The position numbers and the translations under genes are program-made. The notes under the pieces are model-generated. The model was not told the origin of the DNA and searched no databases. It saw only the letters and a list, made by a program, of their open reading frames with translations. A stretch of 33,062 nt of DNA from Thermoproteota archaeon (GTDB taxonomy: Archaea > Korarchaeota > Korarchaeia > Korarchaeales > Korarchaeaceae), in assembly GCA_030130125.1 (NCBI GenBank), contig JARZZM010000036.1:1-33062 (forward strand), given 5' to 3'. Positions 7,602-16,633 of this stretch are shown piece after piece. Each line of letters begins with the position of its first letter. Positions within the stretch are counted from its first letter, which is position 1.

Positions 7602-8309
7602 ATGCTTGAGAAGCTGGACCTTGTAGCCGTCGATGTGGACGGTACCATAACCCATGAGGAGCCGTACATTCACTTAGGAGCGGTTAAAGCTCTGAGATCT
7701 CTGGGGGAGAAGGTACCTATAGCCCTAGTGACAGGTAACCCCTTTCCCATCGCCTATGCTCTGTCAGTTTACCTGAGACCAAGCTCTCGAGTGATCGGGA
7801 TAGCCGAAAATGGGGGGGTAGTGTACTTCGAGGGGAAGCGCAGGCTGCTTGGTGATCTGGATGCGATGAAAAAGGTGAAAAAATTTATAGAAAATAGTGA
7901 TTATGGAAAATACATATCTGAAGATTCCGAGTTTAGATACGTTGATTTGGCCTTGAGGATGGATCCTATGACCCAGGAGAGGCTGGTCAAAGAGATACTC
8001 TCGAGAGGGTTGGATGTGGAAATAACGACCAGCGGCTACGCCCTTCACATAATGCCCAAAGGGGTAAACAAGGGAACAGGACTCCTATCTCTATGCGAGG
8101 AACTTGGTATAGATCCAAGTCATGTGGCGGCTGTAGGTGACTCCCACAATGATTTGGAGATGTTTTCCGTGGTAGGCCTCTCGATAGCCCTCCCCAATGC
8201 CCCAAGAGAGGTCAAAGAAAGAGCAGATGTAGTCGTGGGAGGACCCGGATACGGATACAGCCTCCCACTCGCTATAAAAGTGCTCAGGAATCTCCTTTCT
8301 TCTCTCTGA
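7602..8309 (+). CDS. pgp: Phosphoglycolate phosphatase, archaeal HAD-IIB type
   Basis: The enzyme is a HAD-superfamily phosphatase of the archaeal TA0175-like PGPase family, hydrolysing 2-phosphoglycolate or similar small phosphates with Mg2+. HAD motif I is DVDGTIT (nucleophile Asp11 and general acid Asp13 counted from ATG 7602). Motif II is the Thr/Gly of ALVTGNP, motif III the Lys in MPKGVNKG, and motif IV VGDSHNDLEMF. The cap domain lies between motifs II and III. ATG 7602 was preferred over an in-frame TTG at 7584 because the conserved core starts directly after it. No Shine-Dalgarno is visible. The 3' end overlaps the convergent surface-protein gene by 26 bp. Confidence 0.88.
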   Translation: MLEKLDLVAVDVDGTITHEEPYIHLGAVKALRSLGEKVPIALVTGNPFPIAYALSVYLRPSSRVIGIAENGGVVYFEGKRRLLGDLDAMKKVKKFIENSDYGKYISEDSEFRYVDLALRMDPMTQERLVKEILSRGLDVEITTSGYALHIMPKGVNKGTGLLSLCEELGIDPSHVAAVGDSHNDLEMFSVVGLSIALPNAPREVKERADVVVGGPGYGYSLPLAIKVLRNLLSSL

Positions 8310-9270
8310 CTCCCCTCTTAGACTTCTCCATCCTGAACCTCCAGAAGAGATAGGCCCCGACAATCACCGGTGGGACTACTGCTAGGAGAATGAGCTGAGG
8401 AGGTACGTAGGGCTCGGCCTTCTGTATTATGACCACTAGAGATTTGCCATTCTCTTGAAGTTGGGGAACGAACTCCCAAAGGGCATCGTTCCATATGACC
8501 ACTTTAGGTGCTGGGTTCCCTCCGAGTACTGAGATCTTTAGACTCGTGAAGTTGACCCATAGATTGGCAGAGATGTCGTCCGGCAGTGCTGCCGTGAGAG
8601 GTGTCAGGTCTATGTAGTAATAGCCACTAGGACTTCTTCTGAGCTCCAATGGGAGGCTCTCTACAGTGAGATTATAGTTAACAATCAGGGCACGTGTGGC
8701 CATCTGCTCCTCGGTCTTGAAGGAAAGATGGAGTGACTCTATCTTGTCACTCTTCGCCGCGACGGAGGCAACTGAGATGATCCCCGTGTAGTTTATGTGC
8801 GGGGTGGACGCGTAAGTTACATTGACGAAGTTCCACCTTATTCCATAGAGAAGGAGGAACCTATCCCCATAGAAGAAGCTCATCAGAGTGTGAACCGTTG
8901 TATTATCGAAGTAACCCGCTGCTTCAGCCTTGGGGAAGAAGTTGGCCCTCCTTGTAGGGTCTCCTGGCCTAGGGATAGCTATTAGGGTGTAAATCCCCCT
9001 GGGCCCAGCATTCGTCATGTTTATGGTGACATTCCCCCTGTAGCTTATCCAGTTGAGTATGGGAGCCTTGAGGACGTTGGAGAAGTATCTGGTTTCAGGC
9101 TCGTGAATCAGCCTGAAGACTCGGGCCTTCATGGTGGCTGAGAGATCCTCATGTATGACTATAGTGGCTACTGGCATCGGCCTCACAGCGGAGACAGAGA
9201 GGATGGCAGTGCTCAGGAGTAAGATGGAAGTTAGTAGGACTGCAGGGCCCTTTCTCATGCTAGACACCAT
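8284..9270 (-). CDS. Membrane-anchored extracellular protein with many N-glycosylation sequons, function unknown
   Basis: No family was recognised. The 328-aa protein begins with a secretion signal or anchor (MRKGP followed by about 20 hydrophobic residues to about 28). It has a large extracytoplasmic region of about 265 residues rich in beta-type sequence. It ends with one membrane helix (about 289-312) and a short basic tail (RFRMEKSKRGVREKK). At least seven N-X-S/T sequons are visible (for example NVT, NMT, NTT, NYT, NLT, NFT). This topology (signal, glycosylated ectodomain, C-terminal anchor, basic cytoplasmic tail) is typical of archaeal surface or S-layer-associated proteins. ATG 9270 lies 28 nt after a TATA-like box, so the mRNA is probably leaderless and this is the preferred start over the ATG five codons later. 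Confidence 0.75.
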   Translation of the reverse strand: MVSSMRKGPAVLLTSILLLSTAILSVSAVRPMPVATIVIHEDLSATMKARVFRLIHEPETRYFSNVLKAPILNWISYRGNVTINMTNAGPRGIYTLIAIPRPGDPTRRANFFPKAEAAGYFDNTTVHTLMSFFYGDRFLLLYGIRWNFVNVTYASTPHINYTGIISVASVAAKSDKIESLHLSFKTEEQMATRALIVNYNLTVESLPLELRRSPSGYYYIDLTPLTAALPDDISANLWVNFTSLKISVLGGNPAPKVVIWNDALWEFVPQLQENGKSLVVIIQKAEPYVPPQLILLAVVPPVIVGAYLFWRFRMEKSKRGVREKKGDS

Positions 9271-9292
9271 TCGCCAAACCGAGATGGTACCC

Positions 9293-9303
9293 TTTATTTA
9301 AAT
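9293..9303 (-). promoter_or_regulatory. TATA-like box for the surface-protein gene (leaderless start)
   Basis: The palindromic TTTATTTAAAT is centred about 28 nt from ATG 9270 on the minus strand, the distance expected if transcription starts at the initiation codon. It lies only 12-22 nt before the polB ATG on the other strand, so it could serve both directions only if polB starts at its second in-frame ATG (9330). Confidence 0.5.
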
Positions 9304-9314
9304 GAGGGTCCCTT

Positions 9315-11819
9315 ATGGATGCGCTGGGTATGACGAATAGAAGGGGAATACTCCTCTCCGTCTTCTACTCAGGTGAGGATAAAGCTGCTGTAATGAAGTT
9401 CTATGATCCTAGGAGAGGGGAGGTCTTTCTGGTTAGAGATAATACCGGACATAGACCCTATTTGTTAACGGATGCGCCAGCCGATTCTTTAGAGGAGATA
9501 CTGTCCCCCAGCTTAGCTGCCAGGTTATTCAAGGTCTCTAAGGTAAGAAAGTACGACATTCTGAGGGACAAGGAAGTTGAAGTGACGAAGGTAGAGGCCA
9601 AGGATCCGCTCGCCATAGGAGGATCCCCTAGGAACATGAGGGAGGAGCTAGCGAAGAAAGGGTTTAGTGTGTGGGAAGCCAAGATAAAGTACTACGACTG
9701 CTACGTGTATGACAGAGGGCTGATACCCGGCTGCTCTTACGAAGTGGATGATTCAGGAAATGTGGTTAGATTACATGAGGACAGCGAGATCCCCCAAGAG
9801 TTCAGGCATTTAGACGAGAGGACCAGGGAGATACTCTCTTCCATGATACCCCTATTCGACGAACCTTCTCCACACCTAAAGAGAGTTGCCGTCGATATAG
9901 AGGTACTAGCCACTCTAGACAGGATGCCCGACCCCTCGAAGCCGGATAAACCTGTGGCGGCAGCGGCATTGGTTGACAGTGACGGTCAGAAGGAGGTTCA
10001 TGTGCTGCTGCGGGGCGGAGAGGTGCCAGATACCCTACCCAATGGAGCTCGACTGTTCAAGTATGAGAACGAGGGTAGGTTGATCCGCTCCGTCCTGGAC
10101 AGGATCTCACAATATCCACTGGTCTTCACGTACAACGGCGATAACTTCGACATGCCCTACCTAGCTAGGAGGGCTAGGGAATTGGGAGTGAGGGACTGGC
10201 CAGTAAGGTTGGAGAGGGACAGAGCTCTTCTAGACACAGGAATGCACGTAGATCTCTATAAACTCTTTAGCAACAAGTCAATTCAGGTTTACGTGTTCAA
10301 CAATAAGTACTTAGGTTACACGTTAGATGAGGTGGCTGAGGCCTTACTCGGTGAGAGGAAGATTGAACTGGGCACTAGAGACTTTTACTCTGTTGATGTC
10401 AGAGAACTAGCTGAATACTGCTTGCAGGATGCGGAATTGACCTTCAAGCTGGGAAATATCGGGGAGGGCGAGCTGATCAGACTACTCTTCCTCCTCTCTA
10501 GGATAAGCAAGATGTCCTTGGAGGAGGTATCTAGGCAGGGAGTCTCCTCATGGATCAGGAACATGATATTCTTCGAATACAGGAGGAGGAACTGGCTCAT
10601 ACCGGAACAGGACGAGATAAAGGCGGTCAGAGGAGAGAGGACCTACTCCCAGGCGATAATAAAGGGGAAGAAGTATATGGGTGCCATAGTGCTTGAGCCA
10701 GTTCCGGGCGTCCATTTCAATGTGGCGGTGATGGACTTCGCGAGCCTATATCCCTCCATAATTGGCAGGTGGAAAGTAAGCTTCGAGACGATAAACTGCC
10801 CACACGAGGACTGCAGAGAGAACAGGCCGGTGGAGGAACTGCCTCACTGGATATGTAGGAAGGGGCTCGGTATAGTCCCCTACCTCATACAGGCGTTGAG
10901 GGACATGAGGGTGAGGAGGTACAAGAAGAGGGCTAAAGAGGAGAAGGACGAGCACATGAGAAGATGGTTCGACACGGTTCAGAGGAGCTTGAAGGTCTTC
11001 CTTAACGCTAGCTACGGGGTGTTCGGGTATGAGAACTTCCCTCTGTACTCCCCACCTGCCGCCGAGACCATCACTGCATTGGCCAGGAAGGCTATGCTCC
11101 TATCGATAGAGGAAGCTAGGAAAATGGGCTTGGAGGTCATTTACGGTGACACCGATTCTCTATTCATCAAGGGTGCAACTCAAGAGGAAATAGAACGGTT
11201 AGAGGAGGCAGTAGAATCCAAGTTGGGTATAGATCTGGAGCTGGACAAGTGGTATCGGTACGTGGTCCTCTCTCGTCTGAAGAAGAACTACTTGGGAGTG
11301 ACCGTGGACGGAGTAATTGATGTGAAAGGGCTCCTCGGGAAGAAGAGGAACATTCCACTGTTCGTCAAGAAGGCGTTTGATGAGGTGCTGGAGATACTCA
11401 GAAAGGTGAAAACTCCCGATCAGTTCGAGGAGGCCAGGGAGAAGGTAGCTGAGACGATAAGGTCCTATGTGAAAAGGCTGGAAGCTGGAGAGTTCGATCT
11501 GGAGGAGTTGGCCTTCAAGACCATGCTGACTAGGAACTTGAACAGCTACAAGAAGACCACCCCTCAGCACGTCAAGGTGGCGAGGATGCTTGAGAGCATG
11601 GGAAGGAGGGTGGTGGCCGGTCAAGTGATCAGATACGTGAAGGTGAGGGGTAGAGAAGGTGTGATGCCCCTCGAACTCGCCAAAAAAGCCCAGATAGATA
11701 AGGGAAAGTACTTGGAGATAATGAAGACCACATTCGAGCAGATACTCGATTCCCTAGACATGGACTTCGACGATATAGTGAAGGAGAGGAGATCAACGAG
11801 CCTTGAGGAATTCTTCTAA
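9315..11819 (+). CDS. polB: Family B DNA polymerase, PolB1 type
   Basis: This is a replicative-type DNA polymerase with 3'-5' proofreading, 834 aa. Exonuclease motifs are VDIE (Asp194), NGDNFD and YCLQDAE. Polymerase motif A is DFASLYPSII (Asp474), motif B KVFLNASYGVFGYENFPLY and motif C YGDTDS (Asp612, Asp614). Motif B and the C-terminal LKKNYLGV and TPQHVKVA segments look like crenarchaeal PolB1 (Sulfolobus Dpo1) rather than euryarchaeal PolB. A four-Cys/His-like stretch (CPHEDC...HWICRK) follows motif A and may bind zinc. The last residues STSLEEFF fit a PCNA-interacting PIP box with Ser instead of the first Gln. ATG 9315 is the first start; ATG 9330 is possible. The last 27 bp overlap gatE, which converges. 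Confidence 0.94.
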   Translation: MDALGMTNRRGILLSVFYSGEDKAAVMKFYDPRRGEVFLVRDNTGHRPYLLTDAPADSLEEILSPSLAARLFKVSKVRKYDILRDKEVEVTKVEAKDPLAIGGSPRNMREELAKKGFSVWEAKIKYYDCYVYDRGLIPGCSYEVDDSGNVVRLHEDSEIPQEFRHLDERTREILSSMIPLFDEPSPHLKRVAVDIEVLATLDRMPDPSKPDKPVAAAALVDSDGQKEVHVLLRGGEVPDTLPNGARLFKYENEGRLIRSVLDRISQYPLVFTYNGDNFDMPYLARRARELGVRDWPVRLERDRALLDTGMHVDLYKLFSNKSIQVYVFNNKYLGYTLDEVAEALLGERKIELGTRDFYSVDVRELAEYCLQDAELTFKLGNIGEGELIRLLFLLSRISKMSLEEVSRQGVSSWIRNMIFFEYRRRNWLIPEQDEIKAVRGERTYSQAIIKGKKYMGAIVLEPVPGVHFNVAVMDFASLYPSIIGRWKVSFETINCPHEDCRENRPVEELPHWICRKGLGIVPYLIQALRDMRVRRYKKRAKEEKDEHMRRWFDTVQRSLKVFLNASYGVFGYENFPLYSPPAAETITALARKAMLLSIEEARKMGLEVIYGDTDSLFIKGATQEEIERLEEAVESKLGIDLELDKWYRYVVLSRLKKNYLGVTVDGVIDVKGLLGKKRNIPLFVKKAFDEVLEILRKVKTPDQFEEAREKVAETIRSYVKRLEAGEFDLEELAFKTMLTRNLNSYKKTTPQHVKVARMLESMGRRVVAGQVIRYVKVRGREGVMPLELAKKAQIDKGKYLEIMKTTFEQILDSLDMDFDDIVKERRSTSLEEFF

Positions 11820-13688
11820 CTTCTTCTTCACCATCTTGCTGACTATAGATCCGTCTATCTTCCCCCTGACCTCCTTCATCACCTCACCCATGACCATGCC
11901 GTAAGCCCTCTCTCCCCTCTCCCTTACCTTGGACGAGAGTTTCTCGAGGACCTGTTCTATCACCTTGTCCAACTCATCGACCGACATGCGATGGGTCTTC
12001 ACGTACTCCTCGGCTCTGGAGTACTCTCCCCTGGAAAGAGACCTCAGCACTTCGGGCACGGCCTCCTTAGCCAGCGATCCTTCTCCAAGTAACTTAGCTA
12101 TCTCCTCAAAGTGCTCCTCCCTCAGATTCTCCACGGGTTCGCCCTCTCTCTTCAAGGACCTGACCATTGAGACGAGCATCGACGCTAGAAATCTGGTAGG
12201 CACTCCGTACCTACTCAACTTCTCGAAGAGCTCCACTTTCCCTTCATCGAATATCTCCCAAGCCAACTCCTCAGTCAGGTCGTATCTCTCCATCAGCTCC
12301 CTGACCTGATCCTCCGGCATGGGAGGGAGCCCCTTTATCCTCTCCAGTACGGGCCTCAAGTTCACAGGCATGACATCGGTTTCGGGATACATCCTAGCGG
12401 AACCAGGCATGGGTCTCATGAAGGCGGTGTTTCCGTCTGGGAGGGCTCTCCTAGTTTCGTTGGGTACTCCCCTGAGAGCTTGCTTTAACCTCTTCCTCAC
12501 GGAGTCCAGAGCCAGTTTGGCGGCATCCTCCCTCCCCAGAACGAGCACGAAGGAATCTCCTTCATCACATCCGAGCAGCTCCCTGACCTCATTCACCTCA
12601 TCCTCTCCTATCCCATAGCTAGGTAGCTCGTCCCCATGGAGGATGCCCTTAACTCCACCGAAGACCTTGGCATAATCAGCTAGCTCCGTCCCGAATCTCC
12701 TCCCTGGCTGTAGCTCCTTTCCCAATATCCCACTGAAACCCTTGACTTTAATGCCGTAGACCTTCTCACCCCTAGATAGGGCCTTCGTTATCAACTTCGA
12801 CTTGGAGGACGAGAAAGCGGAGGTCACATCGACGATGGGGACATCCAGATCCTCCTCCTTCACGTCCCTACTCCTCAGCTCATCCCTTATGCTGAGGAGG
12901 TTAAGCTGCCTCATAACCTCTCTCCTTATTATCTCCGGGATGAGATCCAAGTCCTGAACGCCTTTTATCTCCTGCCTGGCGCCGCCCTCTATGGAAACGT
13001 TTATGTCCTGCCTGATGGTACCCAACCCCCTCTGAACCTTACCTGTCGCTCTAAGTATCCTCCCGAGCTTCAATGCCGCCTCTCTGGCCTGTTCAGGGTA
13101 CATAATATCGGGCTCGGTCGCCAACTCCACCAAGGGGATGCCCAGTCTGTCGAGCCTGTACCTAGCTCTCTCGGGCTTACTTTCAACGATATAGGCTGAC
13201 TCCTCCTCCAGACAGAGGGTCGCCATCCTGACCCTGCCCCACTTTGTCTCTATCCCGCTGCCCTCCCCACCCAGTGCTACTAAAGCGGTCCTCTGGAATC
13301 CAGTAGTATTGCTTCCATCGACGACTATCTTCCTCATGACATGGACCTCGTCCACGGGCTCCATCCCCAGCATCAGCGCTATGGTCAGGGAGATCTCTAA
13401 GGCCTCCTCGTTCATTGGATGGGGTGGCGCCTCGTCAGCCTCCACCTCGCAGGTGGTGTCGTAGTAGATCCCGTAGAGAAAATCTCTCTTCCTCAACGAC
13501 TCGAACCTAGCGGCCGGATCTATAGTACCTAACTCGCTGTAAGAGACACTCAGTCTTCTCCTGATCCACTCATGGGGCTCATCTTCTCTCATTATTGAGG
13601 GACAACTGCAGAACAACTTGTGAGTGTCGAGCCTCTGATGGATCTCCAGCCCGACCTTGAGACCCACCTTTTCGTAATTGATGTCCAC
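11793..13688 (-). CDS. gatE: Glutamyl-tRNA(Gln) amidotransferase subunit E
   Basis: GatE is the tRNA-binding kinase/transamidase subunit of the archaeal GatDE enzyme that converts Glu-tRNA(Gln) to Gln-tRNA(Gln). The 631-aa length is normal. The GatB-like cradle is evident from GLEIHQRLDTHKLFCSCPS, EVDEAPPHPMNEEALEI-like sequence, FQRTALVALGG, RDINVSI-type DINVSIEGGARQEIKG and MPGSARMYPETD. An AspRS-like insertion domain follows in the middle. The C-terminal helical/YqeY tail (about 520-631) ends MVKKKLEEFL. The gene lies 4 nt downstream of gatD and is certainly cotranscribed with it. The 3' end overlaps polB by 27 bp. Confidence 0.96.
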   Translation of the reverse strand: MDINYEKVGLKVGLEIHQRLDTHKLFCSCPSIMREDEPHEWIRRRLSVSYSELGTIDPAARFESLRKRDFLYGIYYDTTCEVEADEAPPHPMNEEALEISLTIALMLGMEPVDEVHVMRKIVVDGSNTTGFQRTALVALGGEGSGIETKWGRVRMATLCLEEESAYIVESKPERARYRLDRLGIPLVELATEPDIMYPEQAREAALKLGRILRATGKVQRGLGTIRQDINVSIEGGARQEIKGVQDLDLIPEIIRREVMRQLNLLSIRDELRSRDVKEEDLDVPIVDVTSAFSSSKSKLITKALSRGEKVYGIKVKGFSGILGKELQPGRRFGTELADYAKVFGGVKGILHGDELPSYGIGEDEVNEVRELLGCDEGDSFVLVLGREDAAKLALDSVRKRLKQALRGVPNETRRALPDGNTAFMRPMPGSARMYPETDVMPVNLRPVLERIKGLPPMPEDQVRELMERYDLTEELAWEIFDEGKVELFEKLSRYGVPTRFLASMLVSMVRSLKREGEPVENLREEHFEEIAKLLGEGSLAKEAVPEVLRSLSRGEYSRAEEYVKTHRMSVDELDKVIEQVLEKLSSKVRERGERAYGMVMGEVMKEVRGKIDGSIVSKMVKKKLEEFLKAR

Positions 13689-13692
13689 GTAA

Positions 13693-15021
13693 TCACCTCC
13701 AACACGGCGGAAATACGTTTAGTCCTAGGTGAGCGCCCAGCTCCCCGGCGATGTTCGTCTGCATGATCCTCCTGATCTCCTCCATGTCGCTGGTATGACC
13801 TAAAGCGTACATCAGCTTTATCAGAGCTACCTCAGGGAGCATATCCCCTCCCGGTATCACACCAGCCACTATGAGACGCCTTCCCGTCTCATACACTTGG
13901 AGGTCCACCCTGCCGAATAGGCACTGGGATGTTACGACCACGGGGACACCGCTGCTAACTATCTCCCCCACGGTAGGGATGAGCCAGCGGGGGACATGGC
14001 CCAATCCCGTCCCGGCTATCACTATACCCTTGAACCTCTCACCGGCATACCTAAGCATGTCCTCCGGCATACCGGGCCACACGTGGAGGAGGGCCACATT
14101 GGGCTCAAGTAGGTCGTCCAGCTCTACCCGGCTCCTTCCCTCTCTTCTGGGGTTGAACTTGTTGGACAACAACTCTATCTTCTCCCTCGTCACTTTAGCA
14201 ATTGGAGGCTCGTTTACCGGCTGGAAAGCATCTCTCCTGGAGGTATGAAGCTTCCTCGCCTTCACCCCCCTTATCACGAAGGCATAGTCATCGTGTGGGC
14301 TCCCGTGCATCACAATGACGGACTCGGCAATGGGTCCTCGCGCCGCCACCCTTGCAGCAGCTATCAAGTTGAGGATAGCATCAGTGGATGGACGATCTAT
14401 TGACCTTTGAGAGCCGACCAGAACGACCGGCTTATCTAGGTTACGCAGCATGAAGGCTAGGGCAGCCGCCGTGAAGTGCATGGTGTCGGTGCCATGGGCT
14501 ATTATGACACCCTCTGCCCCCCTCCTTAACTCGTCGTAAACCGCCTTGGCTATCTTCCTCCAATGATCTGGGGTTAAATTCTCGCTGAACTCGGCAAACA
14601 GAGGCACATAATCTATGTTAACGATCTCAGCCAGCTCGGGTACTAGGTCAAGTAGCTCCTCTGGCTTCTCGTGGGCTATAACCGCCCCCGTAGAGTAGTC
14701 GATCCTAGAAGTGATGGTTCCCCCGGTCACTATGAGGGGAACGTAGGGTAGATCCTCCCTGAACCTGAGCGAGGGGACCTCCTTTCTCTGAATAGGCTTT
14801 CCCTTCTCCAGAACTTCTATCTCGACGCCATCTAGGTGTATCCCGACGTTATATCCGCTGTCCAGCTTTAGGATCACATGCTCATCGTCGAAAATCTCCG
14901 GTCGAGGTATCACGATTCCCTCGTATACAAGACTCCCTTTCCTTATTCTGATCCTATCGTAGTCCTCCACACCCAGAGAAGAGAGGATACGCTTGGCCTT
15001 TCCCCTATAGTGGAGAGTCAT
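13693..15021 (-). CDS. gatD: Glutamyl-tRNA(Gln) amidotransferase subunit D
   Basis: GatD is the glutaminase subunit of GatDE. It is related to type I L-asparaginase and supplies ammonia to GatE. After an N-terminal SH3-like GatD domain (about 1-85), the asparaginase core shows IVTGGTITSRIDY with the nucleophilic Thr, AHGTDTMHFTAAAL with the Thr-Asp pair, VVLVGSQRSIDRPSTDA and VIAGTGLGHVP. ATG 15021 was chosen over the in-frame TTG 15033 because a T-rich TATA-like box is centred 28 nt before the ATG, implying a leaderless mRNA, and neither site has a Shine-Dalgarno. From TTG the protein would be 446 aa, from ATG 442 aa. Confidence 0.95.
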   Translation of the reverse strand: MTLHYRGKAKRILSSLGVEDYDRIRIRKGSLVYEGIVIPRPEIFDDEHVILKLDSGYNVGIHLDGVEIEVLEKGKPIQRKEVPSLRFREDLPYVPLIVTGGTITSRIDYSTGAVIAHEKPEELLDLVPELAEIVNIDYVPLFAEFSENLTPDHWRKIAKAVYDELRRGAEGVIIAHGTDTMHFTAAALAFMLRNLDKPVVLVGSQRSIDRPSTDAILNLIAAARVAARGPIAESVIVMHGSPHDDYAFVIRGVKARKLHTSRRDAFQPVNEPPIAKVTREKIELLSNKFNPRREGRSRVELDDLLEPNVALLHVWPGMPEDMLRYAGERFKGIVIAGTGLGHVPRWLIPTVGEIVSSGVPVVVTSQCLFGRVDLQVYETGRRLIVAGVIPGGDMLPEVALIKLMYALGHTSDMEEIRRIMQTNIAGELGAHLGLNVFPPCWR

Positions 15022-15044
15022 CGGTCCAGTCAACCGGTTCTACA

Positions 15045-15053
15045 GTAAAAAAG
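15045..15053 (-). promoter_or_regulatory. TATA-like box of gatDE
   Basis: CTTTTTTAC on the minus strand is centred 28 nt before ATG 15021. The same CTTTTTAC form lies 26 nt before the ATG of the exported-protein gene at 26373, which strengthens both calls. Confidence 0.5.
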
Positions 15054-15066
15054 ATTGGATGGAGGG

Positions 15067-15477
15067 TCACCCCAAGACAGGTCTGAACTTGTATGAGTAG
15101 GCTATAAGGCCAGATTCGCCGCTCACGCGCGTCTTCCTTATTACCATCTCTACCTCCATTCCTTCCTTGACCTCTTCTGGGTGCACATCCGTTAACTGTG
15201 AGAAGACACGCGTACCATCCTCCAGCTCTATTAGAGCTACGACGTACGGGGTGTAATACTCGTATCCTCTGGGGGCGTTCCAGATTACGGAGTAGTTGAT
15301 GACCTTACCCCTTCTAGGCAGCGCCACCCTCTCAATGTTCTTGGATCCGCATACCGGACATACTCTCTCCTCCGGTAGCGTTTTATGACCGCAATCCTTG
15401 CACCTACCACCCTCCAACCTGTACCTAGCCGGGAGTTCCCTCCAATGGGCTGGGACACTCTGCCAATATGCCCACAT
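15067..15477 (-). CDS. DUF35 Zn-ribbon/OB-fold acyl-CoA-binding protein of the HMG-CoA synthase complex
   Basis: The 136-aa protein has an N-terminal helix (WQSVPAHWRELPARYR), a rubredoxin-like zinc ribbon with Cys26, Cys29, Cys40 and Cys43 (CKDCG and CPVCGS), and a C-terminal OB fold (RRGKVINYSVI through GLIAYSYKF). In characterised archaeal complexes this DUF35 protein holds thiolase and HMG-CoA synthase together and contributes to a shared CoA-binding site, so that acetoacetyl-CoA is channelled. It follows the thiolase-like gene by 3 nt and is the last gene of the HMGS-thiolase-DUF35 operon. The same protein type also partners with thiolase-like aldolases, which matters here because the neighbouring thiolase has altered active-site residues. 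Confidence 0.88.
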   Translation of the reverse strand: MWAYWQSVPAHWRELPARYRLEGGRCKDCGHKTLPEERVCPVCGSKNIERVALPRRGKVINYSVIWNAPRGYEYYTPYVVALIELEDGTRVFSQLTDVHPEEVKEGMEVEMVIRKTRVSGESGLIAYSYKFRPVLG

Positions 15478-15480
15478 AGA

Positions 15481-16614
15481 TCACACCTCCCTCACCAAGT
15501 GTACAACCGAATTGGCCCCTAGACCGCCTACACTTAGAACGAGCCCATTCTTTGCACCAGGAACCTGCCAGCCCTCAGCCCTCTCAGTTATTTGCAGGAA
15601 AGCTTCTGCCATCTGATAGACGCCGGTCGCACCCACGGGATTCCCTCGGGCCTTCAAACCTCCCTCCGGATTGATGGGAGTGGAACCATCTCTCCGGGCA
15701 TCTCCACTACTGAAGAGCAACGATGCCTTCCCCCTCTCCGCTAAACCGAGTTCTTCGACTTCCACGTATCCCATCACACTGGAGTAATCGTGGATCACGT
15801 AGAAGTCTGGCTTGAAGTCTTGAGATGCTTCGAGAGCCCTCTTGAAAGCAGCGCGCACTGAAGGTAACTGAGTCAGATCATTCCTGCGGTATATGGAGAT
15901 GGTATCAGTCGCCTGACCGGATGAGACTATCTTGACGCTGTTTTCTTTACCTACGTCCTTGGAAAGTACCACTGCTGCAGCTCCATCACTGATAGGGGCG
16001 AGATCCAGCATCGTAACTGGTTCTGCTATTACTGGAGATGATTCATAGCTTTGGGGCTTCAGTTTAAACCTGAGCTGGGCATGAGGGGTCGTCGACGCGT
16101 TCTCATGCATTAGCAGGGGTAAATGGGAGAACTCTTCCTTCGGAACGTCGTACTTCTTCATGTAGGTCCGCATCATCATGGCATGCATGGATTCCAGTGT
16201 CCCCCCGGGGAAGGCCTCGTACTCAGAGTCTATGAAGGTAGAGAGGGCCGATGTGGAGTCCTCCAGCGATGTATAGTCGGTCATCTTCTCCACGCCCACC
16301 ACGAGTACCTTCTCTGCGGTTCCGCTCACCACCAATGACTTGGCGAGTAGTATGGCGGCTCCCCCCGAGGCCCCAGCGGCCTCCACCTTGACTGCTGGTG
16401 TGCCCGCCATTCCCAGATGGGTGGCAACATAGGATGCGAGGTTCTCTTGGGCGTTTATAACCCCGGAAAGGGCGTTGGCGACGACTATGTAATCCACATC
16501 CTCGATTGATGCGTCCTCTAAGGCAGCTAGAGCCGCCTCCACAGCTAGGTGTCTCAGGGACTTATCCCAATGGTTGCCCACCTTGGTCAAACCCACACCT
16601 ATCACATAGACCAT
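15481..16614 (-). CDS. Thiolase-family protein with substituted catalytic residues
   Basis: In archaea this gene position normally encodes acetoacetyl-CoA thiolase, the first step of the mevalonate pathway. The overall sequence is a clear SCP2/archaeal-type thiolase (VYVIGVGLTKVG at the N-terminus, VVGVEKMTDYTS, GGLKARG-PVGATG, SVGGLGAN). However, the nucleophile motif, normally EAACASGG, reads EAAGASGG (Gly81, codon GGG at 16372-16374). The GHP motif reads GNP (Asn325, codon AAT at 15640-15642), and HDAFT is HDYSS. The thiolysis/condensation chemistry is therefore doubtful. A non-catalytic scaffold or an Ltp2/DitF-like aldolase activity is possible. ATG 16614 is preceded by AGGGGTGAT. The longer in-frame start at 16644 would overlap HMGS by 11 nt and lacks a ribosome site. 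Confidence 0.85.
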   Translation of the reverse strand: MVYVIGVGLTKVGNHWDKSLRHLAVEAALAALEDASIEDVDYIVVANALSGVINAQENLASYVATHLGMAGTPAVKVEAAGASGGAAILLAKSLVVSGTAEKVLVVGVEKMTDYTSLEDSTSALSTFIDSEYEAFPGGTLESMHAMMMRTYMKKYDVPKEEFSHLPLLMHENASTTPHAQLRFKLKPQSYESSPVIAEPVTMLDLAPISDGAAAVVLSKDVGKENSVKIVSSGQATDTISIYRRNDLTQLPSVRAAFKRALEASQDFKPDFYVIHDYSSVMGYVEVEELGLAERGKASLLFSSGDARRDGSTPINPEGGLKARGNPVGATGVYQMAEAFLQITERAEGWQVPGAKNGLVLSVGGLGANSVVHLVREV

Positions 16615-16633
16615 GGCATCACCCCTGAGCATC

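Noticed and set aside
11199-11624. A 141-codon minus-strand frame inside polB.
   Set aside because: It is opposite the conserved palm/thumb region of the polymerase, with no start signal or family.
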